Shown here piece after piece: positions 42,168 to 50,917 of a stretch of 64,000 nucleotides of DNA. The notes beneath the pieces are model-generated. The model saw only the letters and a program-made list of their open reading frames with translations. It was not told where the DNA came from and ran no database searches. Positions within the stretch are counted from its first letter, which is position 1, and each line of letters begins with the position of its first letter. A program made the translations under genes and the position numbers. Source of the DNA: Brachybacterium aquaticum (lineage in GTDB: Bacteria > Actinomycetota > Actinomycetes > Actinomycetales > Dermabacteraceae); the NCBI RefSeq assembly GCF_014204755.1, contig NZ_JACHLZ010000001.1, positions 3,385,337 through 3,449,336 of the forward strand. Reading direction: 5' to 3'.

Positions 42168-43979
42168 GTGACCCCCGCTCCCCGCTCCCTCGAGCCCGCC
42201 GCCACCCTGCCGGAGGTCGGCCTCGACGCCCCGTCGGCCGACGCCCATGCGGATGACGACTCGTCGGCCGACGCCTCCCGGCTCCCGGCCCCGTCGGCCC
42301 TCCTGCTCGACTTCGGCGGCGTCGTGGTCACCACCGTCGCGCGCCTCACCTGGGCGCGCGAGCTCGCCGAAGACGTCGTGGACCGCGCCGCCGCGCTCGA
42401 GGTCCCGCTCGATCCCGCCCTGGTCGAGGAGTCCCTGCGCGCCGGCCGGACCGCCCTGTCGCTGTGGAAGAACGCCGCGTCGCGCCGGCTCGAGCCGCGC
42501 GAGCTCGCCCCGGCGGAGATCGTCGGCGACTTCCTCCTCGCCGACCTGCCCGCCGCCGTGCGCGCCGCCCTCACCCTCGAGGCCGAGGACCTGCTGGCCA
42601 CCATGGCCGTCCTCGTCGCCGAGCACCACCAGCGCCCCGGCATCGCCGAGCTGCTCACCGAGTGCTCGACCCGCGGCATCCCGCTCGGCATCGTCTCCAA
42701 CGCCCACTCCGGTCGCGCCCACCGCCGGATCCTCGCCGACCTGGGCCTGGACCGGTGCTTCGGCGTGCAGATCTACTCCGACGAGGTCGGGATCCGCAAG
42801 CCTCATCCCGGCATGCTGCGCCTCGCGGTCGAGGCCCTCGGCATCGCCCCCGCGGACGCCTGGTACGTCGGCGACACCTTGGACCGCGACGTCGCCGCCG
42901 GACGCCGCGCGGGCGTCGGCGCCGTGGTGATCACCCGCGACCGCCGCACCGACCACCCGCCGTTCCCCGTCGCCGAGGTCCCCGACCTCGTGCTCGACAC
43001 CCCCGAGGGCCTGGTAGCGGCCCTGCGCGGGGCGCTCGCGCGCGCGGCCGACGGGGCTGCCGCCGATGTGTGGGCCGCCGACGGCTCCGCCGCGGCAGAG
43101 GTCGCCGAGGCGCAGGGCGCGACCCCGCGGACGGACGTCGCGCAGGCCGCCTCCGAGGCAGGCGTGTCATCGGCTCCGTCGGCGCGCCGCGGCCGGCCGG
43201 CCGTGCTGCTCGACCACGGCGGCGTGATCACCCTCTCCACCCCGAACCCGCACCGCGACGGCGAGGTCGGCGCGCTGATCGTGGAGCTCTCGGAGCGGAT
43301 GGGCCACCCGGTCGACCTGGAGACCGCCTCCGCCGCGGTCGCGGCCGGCTGGGACCGCCACCGTGCCCGCAAGCGCGAGCGCGACGCGAGCGACGACCCC
43401 GCCCACCGTCACGACGAGATCGACCCCGCCGTGCTGTGGGGCGACCTCGTCGGCCGCGACCTCCCCGAGCCGCTGCGCGCGGCGCTGAGCCTCGAGGCGC
43501 GCGGCCTGTCGCTCGCCCTGCACCGCGCGAAGTCGGTCCCCGCCCCGCGCCCGGGCGCGCTCGAGCTGATCGCGTGGTGCCGCGCGCACGGGATCGTCGT
43601 CGGCATCGTCTCCAACACCGTCTCCGGCCGCGGGGTGCGCGAGATCCTCGCCCGCTACGGCGTGGCCCGCGACCTCGGCCCTTCCGCGTACTCCGACGAG
43701 ATCGGGGTGCGCAAGCCCGGCGGCGCCATCTTCGAGGCTGCGCTCGCCGGGCTCGACACCGCCCCGGCGGACGTCGTCTACGTCGGCGACAAGGCACTGA
43801 ACGACGGTGTCGGCGCGACCGCGGCCGGGATCGGCACCGTCTGTCTGCTGCGCGGCGGGAAGGACGCCGACGAGACCCTCGAGGCCGCGCTCGTCGCCGG
43901 CGAGGCTTACCACCTCCTGGACTCCCCGGAAGACCTCATCGACCTGCTCTCCGCGCGCCTGGCCGAGGCGCGCCCCTGA
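42168..43979 (+). CDS. Double-domain HAD-superfamily hydrolase
   Basis: The product is 603 aa. Two complete HAD domains lie in tandem. The first has LLDFGGVV (D48), GIVSNAHSGRAHR, SDEVGIRKPHPGM and YVGDTLDRDV. The second has LLDHGGVI (D349), GIVSNTVSGRGVRE, SDEIGVRKPGGAIFE and YVGDKALNDG. The domains resemble each other clearly, indicating duplication and fusion. The joining linker (about residues 290-345) and the N-terminal 40 residues contain CCCCGTCGGCC / GGCCGACGGGG copies. The gene precedes the ECF transporter. A phosphatase acting on the imported vitamin-like compound is possible. Confidence 0.88.
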   Translation: MTPAPRSLEPAATLPEVGLDAPSADAHADDDSSADASRLPAPSALLLDFGGVVVTTVARLTWARELAEDVVDRAAALEVPLDPALVEESLRAGRTALSLWKNAASRRLEPRELAPAEIVGDFLLADLPAAVRAALTLEAEDLLATMAVLVAEHHQRPGIAELLTECSTRGIPLGIVSNAHSGRAHRRILADLGLDRCFGVQIYSDEVGIRKPHPGMLRLAVEALGIAPADAWYVGDTLDRDVAAGRRAGVGAVVITRDRRTDHPPFPVAEVPDLVLDTPEGLVAALRGALARAADGAAADVWAADGSAAAEVAEAQGATPRTDVAQAASEAGVSSAPSARRGRPAVLLDHGGVITLSTPNPHRDGEVGALIVELSERMGHPVDLETASAAVAAGWDRHRARKRERDASDDPAHRHDEIDPAVLWGDLVGRDLPEPLRAALSLEARGLSLALHRAKSVPAPRPGALELIAWCRAHGIVVGIVSNTVSGRGVREILARYGVARDLGPSAYSDEIGVRKPGGAIFEAALAGLDTAPADVVYVGDKALNDGVGATAAGIGTVCLLRGGKDADETLEAALVAGEAYHLLDSPEDLIDLLSARLAEARP

Positions 43980-43982
43980 ACC

Positions 43983-44003
43983 CGGCGCCGGGCCCCGGCG
44001 CCG
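43983..44003. terminator. GC hairpin after the HAD gene
   Basis: CGGCGCCGGG / CCCGGCGCCG 10-bp arms around one base, directly behind the stop codon and without a T-run. It could partly separate the HAD gene from the ECF operon. Confidence 0.4.
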
Positions 44004-44100
44004 TCACCCGCCCACCCCTCCGCACCGACCGAGTCCTTCCCCGCCCCACCGACTCAGCCCGCACGAGACCCTCCGCACCCGCCCCTGAAGGAGCCCCTTC

Positions 44101-45153
44101 ATGTCCACCCAGATCCCCCCGCGACCGGCCGAGGACAAGCGTCCCGCCGGCACCGCCCAGTCCGGCACCGCCCAGTCCGGCACCGCCCCGTCCGGTACCA
44201 CCCCGTCCGGAACTGCCTCTGTCACCTCCGTGCCGGCCCCCGTCGAGCCCGCCGCCGACCAGCGCCGCGGCACCCTCCGCGGCAGCGTCGACGGCCTGCG
44301 CTCGGTGGAGCTGTCCACCTCGCAGAAGCTCATGATCTTCGTGCTGTCGATGTCCCTGTTCGGCCTGTCGAACATCATCCTCGAGATCATCCCCGACCCC
44401 TCGATCGGTCCCGTCGACATCTCCGTGTCCTACATGGTGTTCGTGCCGCTGACCATCGCGGCGCTGTTCTCCCCGTTCTGGGCCGCGCTCGGCGCCCCGC
44501 TGGGCGAGATCGTGTTCACGGACCTGCTCATGGGTGACTTCTCCGGGCTCGCCGAGGTCGAGGGCTACCTGCAGATGTTCCTCGCCGTCTACATCGCCGG
44601 CTCCCTCATCCGCAATCCCCGCAGCCGCACGCAGATCTTCCTCGGCGCGATCGTGCTGGTCCTGGTCGACAAGATCCTCTCCATGGTCGTGGACCTGGGC
44701 AAGGTGTGGATCGGCGTCGAGGACGCCGAGCTCGTCGAGGGCCTGCCCCAGTCGATGATCGCGCTCGAGCTGATCGGCCTCGGCGTGGACGTGGTCATGT
44801 CCGGCATCCTGCTCGGCGCCCTCCCCGCCATGTGGCTGATCCCCGCCCTGCACGGCAAGATCGAGCCGCTCATGGGTATGCGCCCGCGCGTCCCCGGCGA
44901 GCCGATCCCCGGCCAGGCGAGGAACACCCCGCTGTTCGTCGCCTTCGCGCTCGTGCTGGCGGTGGTGTCCTTCGGCTTCGCCTTCCTCGAGGCCTTCGAC
45001 CTGTCCGCCGGCGCCTTCGAGCCCGACTTCATCGTCCAGTTCGGCGACTGGTTCATCCTCGTCTCCGTCCTCGCGATCGCCCTCGTGCTGGGCGTGGCGA
45101 TCCTGCTGTTCCGCGTCTCGCAGAGCTCGCGCCGCACCGGCGACGACGCCTGA
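44101..45153 (+). CDS. ECF transporter substrate-binding (S) component-like membrane protein
   Basis: The product is 350 aa. The first 70 residues are hydrophilic and contain 15-bp tandem repeats read as SGTAQ/SGTAP/SGTTP. The rest has about 7 hydrophobic segments beginning LMIFVLSMSLFGLSNIILEI. Genes for the EcfA ATPase and EcfT follow at 15 bp and by overlap, so it should be the substrate-capturing subunit of that importer. It is larger than classical S components, and the substrate is unknown. No vitamin riboswitch was recognised upstream. AAGGAG precedes the ATG. Confidence 0.78.
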   Translation: MSTQIPPRPAEDKRPAGTAQSGTAQSGTAPSGTTPSGTASVTSVPAPVEPAADQRRGTLRGSVDGLRSVELSTSQKLMIFVLSMSLFGLSNIILEIIPDPSIGPVDISVSYMVFVPLTIAALFSPFWAALGAPLGEIVFTDLLMGDFSGLAEVEGYLQMFLAVYIAGSLIRNPRSRTQIFLGAIVLVLVDKILSMVVDLGKVWIGVEDAELVEGLPQSMIALELIGLGVDVVMSGILLGALPAMWLIPALHGKIEPLMGMRPRVPGEPIPGQARNTPLFVAFALVLAVVSFGFAFLEAFDLSAGAFEPDFIVQFGDWFILVSVLAIALVLGVAILLFRVSQSSRRTGDDA

Positions 45154-45167
45154 GACCGGAGCCCGCC

Positions 45168-47060
45168 GTGCAGACCGTTCCCCCGACCACCGCCCCGTCG
45201 GCCGCGCCTGCCGCGACCGTCGCGACCGAGGTGCCTGAGGCGCCCGCCGCGTCGGCCGTGCCCGCGACTGGGGGGGCGCCCGCCGCCGAGGCGCCGCGCG
45301 ACAGCGTCATCGTGGTGAAGGACCTGTCCTTCCGCTACCCGGGCACCGACCGCGACACCCTGCGCAACGTCGACCTCACCATCGAGCGGGGCGACTTCGT
45401 GGCGGTGGTCGGGGGTAACGGCTCGGCCAAGACCACCCTGTGCAAGACCTTCAACGGCCTCGTCCCGCACTACTGGAACGGTGACTTCGCCGGCTCCGTG
45501 CACGTGGACGGCGTCGACACCTGGGACTCGTCCGTCGCGGAGCTCTCCATCCGCGTCGGCTACGTCTACCAGGACTTCCAGAACCAGCTGGTGCGGCCGA
45601 CGGTCCGCGACGAGGTCGCCTTCGGCCCCTTGAACTTCGGCCACGCCGACTACCGGGAACGCACCGAGGAGGCCCTTGCGCAGCTGGGCATCTCCCACCT
45701 GCGCGACCAGTTCGTCTGGCAGCTCTCCGGCGGCCAGGCCCACCTCGTCGCCCTCGCTGCCGTGCTCGCCCTGCGCCCCGAGGTGATCGTCGTCGACGAG
45801 CCCGTCGCCGAGCTCGACCCCGCCCGCGCCCGCGAGATCTACCAGCGCCTGCGCGCCCTGAACCGCGATCACGGCATCACCGTGATCACCATCGAGCACC
45901 ACGCCGAGTTCATCGCCGAGTTCGCCCGCAGCGTCGTGCTCATGGCCGACGGCGCCCCCGTGTGGCACCTGCCCGTCGCCGAGGCGATGGCCCGCCACGA
46001 GGACCTCGCCGCCCACGGCGTCCCCGCCCCGGACGCCGTCGCCCTCAGCGCCGCTGCCGGCGCCGACCCGGTGGCGCTGGACGCCCCCTCGGCCGCGGAG
46101 GCGCTGCGGGACGTGGTGCTCGCGGCACCGCGGGTCGCCGAGGGGTCGGCGCCCGAGCCGGCCCCCGTCGGCCGCGGCGAGGTCATCGCCTCGCTCGAGC
46201 ACGTCCGCCACGGCTACCGCTCCGTCGCGGGCGGCCTCTCCACAGTTCTCGACGACCTCTCCCTCGAGCTGCACGCGGGGGAGCGGGTGGCACTGGTCGG
46301 CACCAACGGCGCCGGCAAGACCACCCTGATGCGCCTGCTCACGGGCCTGATCGTGCCCCGTGCCGGGACCGTTCGCGTGGACGGGATCGACACGCGCAGC
46401 CGCTCCGCCGCGCGGATGGCCGACCACGTCTCCTACCTCTACCAGCACCCCCAGCAGATGTTCCTCAAGGACACCGTGCGCGAGGACATCGCCCTGTTCC
46501 CTCGCGACCGGGGCGTGGCAGACACCGAGCAGATCGTGGACCGGGTCATGGACCAGGTGGGCCTCGCCGCGCTCGCCGACCGCGACGGCCGCACCCTCTC
46601 CGGCGGCCAGCAGCGCCGCGCCACCCTCGGCATCGGCCTGGCCATGCAGCCGTCCCTGCTGCTGCTGGACGAGCCGACCTCGAGCCTGGACATCCGCTCC
46701 CGCGACGACGTCACCGCCATGCTCGCCACCCTCTCCCGCACCGTGCGCTGCGCCGTCGTCGCCACGCACGACATGGAGCTCGTGGCCACCTGGGCGACCC
46801 GCGTGATCGTGCTGGACCAGGGGCGGGTGCTCGCCGACGTCACCCCGCGCGAGCTCTTCTCCCGCCCCGAGGTCACCGAGCGCGCCCGGCTCATCCCGCC
46901 GCAGGCCGCCCGCATCGCGCTCGAGCTGGGGCTGAACTCGCTGCCGCTGACCGCGGCGGAGATGCGGGCGTGGCTGCCCGATCCCGCGGCGGGTCCGGGG
47001 ACTTCGGCGGCGGGCCCTGCCGCGCCTGCTCCCACCGCTGCGACCGAGGAGGCTGTCTGA
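45168..47060 (+). CDS. Fused EcfA1-EcfA2 ATPase of an ECF transporter
   Basis: The product is 630 aa with two ABC domains in one chain. Domain one has GGNGSAKTTL (K88), a YVYQDFQNQLV Q-loop, LSGGQAHLVALA and VIVVDEPVAELDP. Domain two has GTNGAGKTTL (K384), YLYQHPQQMFLK, LSGGQQRRATLG and LLLLDEPTSSLD. In the first P-loop Ala stands where Gly is usual. The N-terminal 45 residues and the ends are Ala/Pro-rich linkers with CCCCGTCGGCC motifs. GTG at 45168 has GGAG upstream. Its stop overlaps ecfT (TGATG). Confidence 0.93.
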   Translation: MQTVPPTTAPSAAPAATVATEVPEAPAASAVPATGGAPAAEAPRDSVIVVKDLSFRYPGTDRDTLRNVDLTIERGDFVAVVGGNGSAKTTLCKTFNGLVPHYWNGDFAGSVHVDGVDTWDSSVAELSIRVGYVYQDFQNQLVRPTVRDEVAFGPLNFGHADYRERTEEALAQLGISHLRDQFVWQLSGGQAHLVALAAVLALRPEVIVVDEPVAELDPARAREIYQRLRALNRDHGITVITIEHHAEFIAEFARSVVLMADGAPVWHLPVAEAMARHEDLAAHGVPAPDAVALSAAAGADPVALDAPSAAEALRDVVLAAPRVAEGSAPEPAPVGRGEVIASLEHVRHGYRSVAGGLSTVLDDLSLELHAGERVALVGTNGAGKTTLMRLLTGLIVPRAGTVRVDGIDTRSRSAARMADHVSYLYQHPQQMFLKDTVREDIALFPRDRGVADTEQIVDRVMDQVGLAALADRDGRTLSGGQQRRATLGIGLAMQPSLLLLDEPTSSLDIRSRDDVTAMLATLSRTVRCAVVATHDMELVATWATRVIVLDQGRVLADVTPRELFSRPEVTERARLIPPQAARIALELGLNSLPLTAAEMRAWLPDPAAGPGTSAAGPAAPAPTAATEEAV

Positions 47061-47878
47061 TGGCCCGCCAGACCCATGACGTGCTCAGCGTGGACTGGGT
47101 GCGCCTCGAGCTGCTGCGCACCGCCTACTCCACCCGCGGCGGACTCTTCTCCCGCATGGACCCCCGCGCCGTGCTGGCCTGGTACCTCGTCATGGCGATC
47201 GCGCCCTGGCTCACTCACGACACCGCCGTGCTCGCGCTGCTCTTCGCGATCGGCGTCGTCGCCGTGGCCCTCGCCCGGGTGGGGCCGCTGGTGCTGGGCC
47301 TGTTCCTCATCGGCCTGCTCGGCAACGTGCTCGGTCTGTTCATCGCGTCGATCCTCTTCGGCGGCAACCTCGACACCCTCGTCGCCCTCGCCGAGCTGAA
47401 CCTCAAGCTCGGCGCCGTGTCCATGGCGTCCATGGCGGCGTTCGTGTCCCTGGACCCCGAGAAGCTCTCCGACGCGCTGCTGTGGTTCCGCGCCCCCGAG
47501 CTGCTCGCCTTCGGCGTCAGCTACGGCTACCGCATGCTGCCGATTCTGGTGGACGAGTACGTCACCGTCTTCGAAGGGCAGCGTCTGCGCCACGCCCCCG
47601 TGATCCGCCGCGGCGTGCTCGGCTGGAGGGTGATCTGGCAGTGGTGCCGCCTCGCCGTCACTGCGTTCTACCCGATCATGCTCAACACCGCCAAGAACAT
47701 CCGCACCACCGTCGAGGCGCTCGAGACCCGTGGCTTCACCTACGGCGCCTCGAACCCTGCCGGCCGCGCCCTCCGCCTCGCCTACCTGCGGATCAGCGCG
47801 CTGGACGTCGCGGTCGTCGCCGCGACCGTGCTGCTGGTGGTCGGCGCCTACTGGGCCGGGGGAGTGCTCGCGGGCTGA
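47060..47878 (+). CDS. ecfT: ECF transporter T component
   Basis: The product is 272 aa with about 5-6 membrane segments, DPRAVLAWYLVMAIAPWL near the start and the coupling-helix motif EALETRGFTYG near residue 240. It couples the fused ATPase to the S component. It is translationally coupled to the ATPase gene by TGATG. Confidence 0.92.
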   Translation: MARQTHDVLSVDWVRLELLRTAYSTRGGLFSRMDPRAVLAWYLVMAIAPWLTHDTAVLALLFAIGVVAVALARVGPLVLGLFLIGLLGNVLGLFIASILFGGNLDTLVALAELNLKLGAVSMASMAAFVSLDPEKLSDALLWFRAPELLAFGVSYGYRMLPILVDEYVTVFEGQRLRHAPVIRRGVLGWRVIWQWCRLAVTAFYPIMLNTAKNIRTTVEALETRGFTYGASNPAGRALRLAYLRISALDVAVVAATVLLVVGAYWAGGVLAG

Positions 47879-47909
47879 GCGGGGGCGCGGCCTGCACATG
47901 AGGCGCCGC

Positions 47910-48127
47910 TGTCCTCCGGGGCAGGGTGCCTGGTGTGTCGCTACAGGTGAGGCGTAGCGACGCCTCAGGCACCGTGACCGCGGGATGGCGACGCGTCAGG
48001 CACCCTGGTGCGCCGCCGTGCCCTGTCCTCCGGGGCAGGGTGCCTGGTGTGTCGCTACAGGTGAGGCGTAGCGACGTGTCAGGCACCGTGACCACGGGAT
48101 GGCGACGCGCCAGGCACCCTGGTGCGC
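47910..48127. repeat. Tandem 114-bp repeat of GGTGC-N7-GTCGCTA palindromes
   Basis: Unit one begins at 47910 and unit two at 48024, differing at only a few positions over about 104 bp. Each unit contains one palindrome (47925-47973 and 48039-48087): GGTGC, 7 nt, GTCGCTA, an 11-nt loop, TAGCGAC, 7 nt, GCACC. Each also has one extra right-half copy (GGCGAC-N7-GCACC). The array fills the space between ecfT and the ArsC gene. Confidence 0.92.
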
Positions 48128-48129
48128 AG

Positions 48130-49140
48130 TCAGTCGCCCTCGGGCAGCAGCTCGGCGATGAGCGCTTCGACGCGGGAGCGGATCTTGTCCCGGATGGGCC
48201 GCACCGCCTCCACGCCCTTGCCGGCCGGGTCCTCGAGGACCCAGTCCTCGTAGCGCTTGCCGGGGTGGAACGGGCACGCGTCGCCGCAGCCCATCGTGAT
48301 CACGACGTCCGAGGCGATCACCGCGTCGTCCGTGAGGATTTTCGGGCGCTGGGCGCTGATGTCGATGCCCTCCTCCGCCATCGCCGCCACGGCCGACGGG
48401 TTCACACCCTCCGCAGGCGCGGACCCCGCCGAGCGCACCTCGATGCGTCCACCGGAGAGGTGCTCGAGGTAGCCGGCAGCCATCTGCGAGCGGCCGGCGT
48501 TGTGCACGCAGACGAACAGGACCGAGGGGCGCTCGACCTCGTCTGCCGTCGGCGCCACGGGGGAGCGCGGCGCGGCCGACGGGGCGGGCGCGGCGGATTC
48601 GTCGGCCGACGGGGCAGCCACCTCGGTCGCGTCGCCCGACGGGGCAGGCGCCCCGGTCGCGTCGGCCGACGCGGCAGTGGCGGCGCTCGCGCCGTCCCCG
48701 TCGGCCCCGCCCGTCAGCTCCTCGAGCAGACCCTCGACCCGACGGTCGATGTCGTCGCGGACCAGCCGCATCCGCTCCTCGCCCTCGATGCCGCGCAGGG
48801 AGGGCTCGTCGGTCACCCAGGTCTCGATGCGGCCGCGCATGCCGGGGACCGGCTCGACGACCGCCTCCTCGCCGAGCGCCACCACGCGGTCCACGTGGGC
48901 GAGCAGCGCGGGGTCGATCGCGGTGGGGGTGCCGCCGGACATGTCGGCCCCCACCTCGGCGACGACCTGGGCGGACAGGGCGTTGATGGCGCTGCCGGGC
49001 TTCGTGCCGGCAGAGTGCACCTCGACGGTGCCACCGGCACGGTGCTCCATGAGGGCGGCCGCCATCTGCGACTTGCCGCCGTTCTTGACGCACACGAACA
49101 GGACGGAGGGGCGGGGGAGGGCGGCGGAGCCGGAGAACAT
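48130..49140 (-). CDS. arsC: Double-domain arsenate reductase (low-MW phosphatase fold)
   Basis: The product is 336 aa. Domain one (about 10-143) has [14 protein letters not shown] (C17), the variant P-loop of actinobacterial arsenate-mycothiol transferases. Domain two (about 205-336) has [14 protein letters not shown] (C211) and [21 protein letters not shown] with extra cysteines. Both would reduce arsenate using mycothiol/mycoredoxin. The 60-residue linker (144-203) consists largely of ADG, PSGDA and PSADE units encoded by GTCGGCCGACGGGG copies (about 48560-48720). In related bacteria the two domains are separate genes, so this looks like a fusion. Confidence 0.92.
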   Translation of the reverse strand: MFSGSAALPRPSVLFVCVKNGGKSQMAAALMEHRAGGTVEVHSAGTKPGSAINALSAQVVAEVGADMSGGTPTAIDPALLAHVDRVVALGEEAVVEPVPGMRGRIETWVTDEPSLRGIEGEERMRLVRDDIDRRVEGLLEELTGGADGDGASAATAASADATGAPAPSGDATEVAAPSADESAAPAPSAAPRSPVAPTADEVERPSVLFVCVHNAGRSQMAAGYLEHLSGGRIEVRSAGSAPAEGVNPSAVAAMAEEGIDISAQRPKILTDDAVIASDVVITMGCGDACPFHPGKRYEDWVLEDPAGKGVEAVRPIRDKIRSRVEALIAELLPEGD

Positions 49141-49235
49141 GGGAGGTCCCTTCGGGGCGGGGGAGTCTGAGGTCGAGCGGTGGTGCGGTCAGGGAGTGGA
49201 GGCGGTCGGGCGGCGGAGCCGACGCAGGACGGTGG

Positions 49236-50486
49236 TCAGGCGGTGGAGACCGTGCGGCGCTCCGGGACGGGAGGGAGCGTCGGGTCGCCCGGGAACAGCC
49301 GCGGACCGATCGCCTTGGCGACGTAGACGAGCGCGACCAGCACGGGCACCTCGATGAGGGGGCCGACGGTGCCGGCGAGCGCCTGTCCGGAGGTCGCGCC
49401 GAAGGTGCCGATCGCGACCGCGATCGCGAGTTCGAAGTTGTTGCCGGAGGCGGTGAAGGCGACCGTGGTGGAGCGGGCGTAGTCCATACCCACCGCGCGC
49501 GAGGCGAGCAGTGCAAGTCCGAACATCACCACGAAGTAGACCAGCAGCGGCAGGGCGATGCGGACCACGTCGAGCGGAGCGGCGAGGATCGCGTCCCCCT
49601 GCAGGGCGAACAGCAGCACGATCGTGAACAGCAGCCCGTACAGCGCCCACGGGCCGAGCTTCGGCAGCACCTTCTGCTCATAGGCCGTGCGTCCCAGCCG
49701 GCGCTCGCCGAGCAGGCGCGTGAGGAAGCCGGCCACCAGCGGGATGCCGAGGAACACCAGCACGCTGAGCACGATGGCGCCGATCGAGAACTCGGCCGAC
49801 GTGGTGGGCAGGCCCAGCCAGCTGGGGAGCACCTGCAGGTAGAACCAGCCGAGCGCCCCGAAGGCGACGACCTGGAACACCGAGTTGATCGCGACGAGCA
49901 CCGCCGCGGCCTCACGGTCGCCGCAGGCGAGGTCGTTCCAGATCAGCACCATCGCGATGCAGCGGGCGAGGCCGACGATGATCAGGCCCGTGCGGAACTC
50001 GGGCAGGTCAGGCAGCAGCGCCCAGGCCAGCGCGAACATCAGTGCGGGGCCGACGAGCCAGTTCAGCACCAGCGAGGTCGCCATGAGGCGGCGGTCCCCG
50101 GTGATCCGGTGCGTCTCGTCGTACCGGACCTTGGCCAGCACCGGATACATCATCACCAGCAGCCCGATCGCGATCGGCACCGACACCCCGCCCACCTCGA
50201 GCGCGCCGAGCGCCTCGCCGATCCCGGGGACCAGTCGGCCGAGCAGGAGACCCACCGCCATGGCGGCGAGGATCCACACCGGCAGCCAGCGGTCGAGGAA
50301 CGACATGGAGGACATGACCCCGGAGGCGTCGGGTGAGTGTTTTGAGGTGGGGCTGCCGTGGGGTACTGGGCTGCCCTGGAGCGTGGGAGTTCCACCGTGC
50401 GAGGGATCGCCGCCGCGACGGGTGGGCACGGGGGTGGCGTCGGCCGGGGCGGCCTGCGCGTCAGAGAAGGGTCCGTGAGGGGACAT
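49236..50486 (-). CDS. acr3: ACR3-family arsenite efflux transporter
   Basis: The product is 416 aa with about 10 membrane segments. Family signatures are LGRLVPGIGEALG, IGLLVMMYPVLAKVRYDE, GLARCIAMVLIWNDLACGD with the arsenite-binding Cys, and SGNNFELAIAVAIGTFG. The first 58 residues are a Pro/Ser/Gly-rich extension. ATG at 50486 was chosen, because an earlier ATG (50501) lies inside the ArsR operator. It exports the arsenite made by the neighbouring ArsC. Confidence 0.94.
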   Translation of the reverse strand: MSPHGPFSDAQAAPADATPVPTRRGGDPSHGGTPTLQGSPVPHGSPTSKHSPDASGVMSSMSFLDRWLPVWILAAMAVGLLLGRLVPGIGEALGALEVGGVSVPIAIGLLVMMYPVLAKVRYDETHRITGDRRLMATSLVLNWLVGPALMFALAWALLPDLPEFRTGLIIVGLARCIAMVLIWNDLACGDREAAAVLVAINSVFQVVAFGALGWFYLQVLPSWLGLPTTSAEFSIGAIVLSVLVFLGIPLVAGFLTRLLGERRLGRTAYEQKVLPKLGPWALYGLLFTIVLLFALQGDAILAAPLDVVRIALPLLVYFVVMFGLALLASRAVGMDYARSTTVAFTASGNNFELAIAVAIGTFGATSGQALAGTVGPLIEVPVLVALVYVAKAIGPRLFPGDPTLPPVPERRTVSTA

Positions 50487-50500
50487 GGGAGCGACTTTCA

Positions 50501-50518
50501 TATCGACGAGTGTCGATA
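50501..50518. promoter_or_regulatory. ArsR operator 1
   Basis: TATCGAC-GAGT-GTCGATA, a perfect 7-bp inverted repeat, 15 bp before the acr3 start. Confidence 0.8.
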
Positions 50519-50535
50519 CGAAGCGTAGGCGGACG

Positions 50536-50553
50536 TATCGATAGGTGTCAATG
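50536..50553. promoter_or_regulatory. ArsR operator 2
   Basis: TATCGAT-AGGT-GTCAATG, an imperfect copy of operator 1 with 35-bp centre spacing, overlapping the promoter of arsR. Confidence 0.7.
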
Positions 50554-50559
50554 TACGAT
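50554..50559 (+). promoter_or_regulatory. -10 box TACGAT of arsR
   Basis: TACGAT, 7 nt, then ATG at 50567. Operator 2 abuts it, so bound ArsR would block RNA polymerase. Confidence 0.5.
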
Positions 50560-50566
50560 GGCGGGC

Positions 50567-50917
50567 ATGGCTGCCACCACGATCCTTCCCCTGCAGGACG
50601 TCTCCCCTGCATGCTGCGCCCTGGGGGAGGGGCCGCTCGGGGCCGACGACGCCGAGCGCCTGGCCGCCATGCTCAAGGCCCTCGCCGACCCCACGCGCCT
50701 GCGCGTGCTCTCCCATGTCGCGGTGCAGGGATGCGAGGCCGTCACAGCCGGCGACCTCACCGACGCGCTCGGCATCAGCCAGCCCACGGTCAGCCACCAC
50801 CTGAAGAAGCTCGTCGAGGCCGGGCTCCTGGTGCGCGAGCAGCGCGGGCGCTTCGCGGAGTTCACCGTCGTGCCCGAGTCCTTCGCCGAGATCCGCCGGG
50901 TCCTCGACCTCGGCTGA
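50567..50917 (+). CDS. arsR: ArsR-family arsenite-responsive repressor
   Basis: The product is 116 aa. The winged helix has LADPTRLRVLSHV and ISQPTVSHHLKKLVEAGLL. Cysteines C16, C17 (PACCAL) and C56 (VQGCEA) reproduce the Corynebacterium-type arsenite site made of an N-terminal CC pair and a Cys in the helix before the recognition unit. It represses itself and acr3 through the two operators between them. An ATG at 50558 is an alternative, but the -10 spacing favours 50567. Confidence 0.95.
   Translation: MAATTILPLQDVSPACCALGEGPLGADDAERLAAMLKALADPTRLRVLSHVAVQGCEAVTAGDLTDALGISQPTVSHHLKKLVEAGLLVREQRGRFAEFTVVPESFAEIRRVLDLG

Noticed and set aside
43980..44100. Riboswitch upstream of the ECF operon
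   Set aside because: Only 120 bp are available, largely C-rich with one simple hairpin. No conserved vitamin-riboswitch core was recognised.
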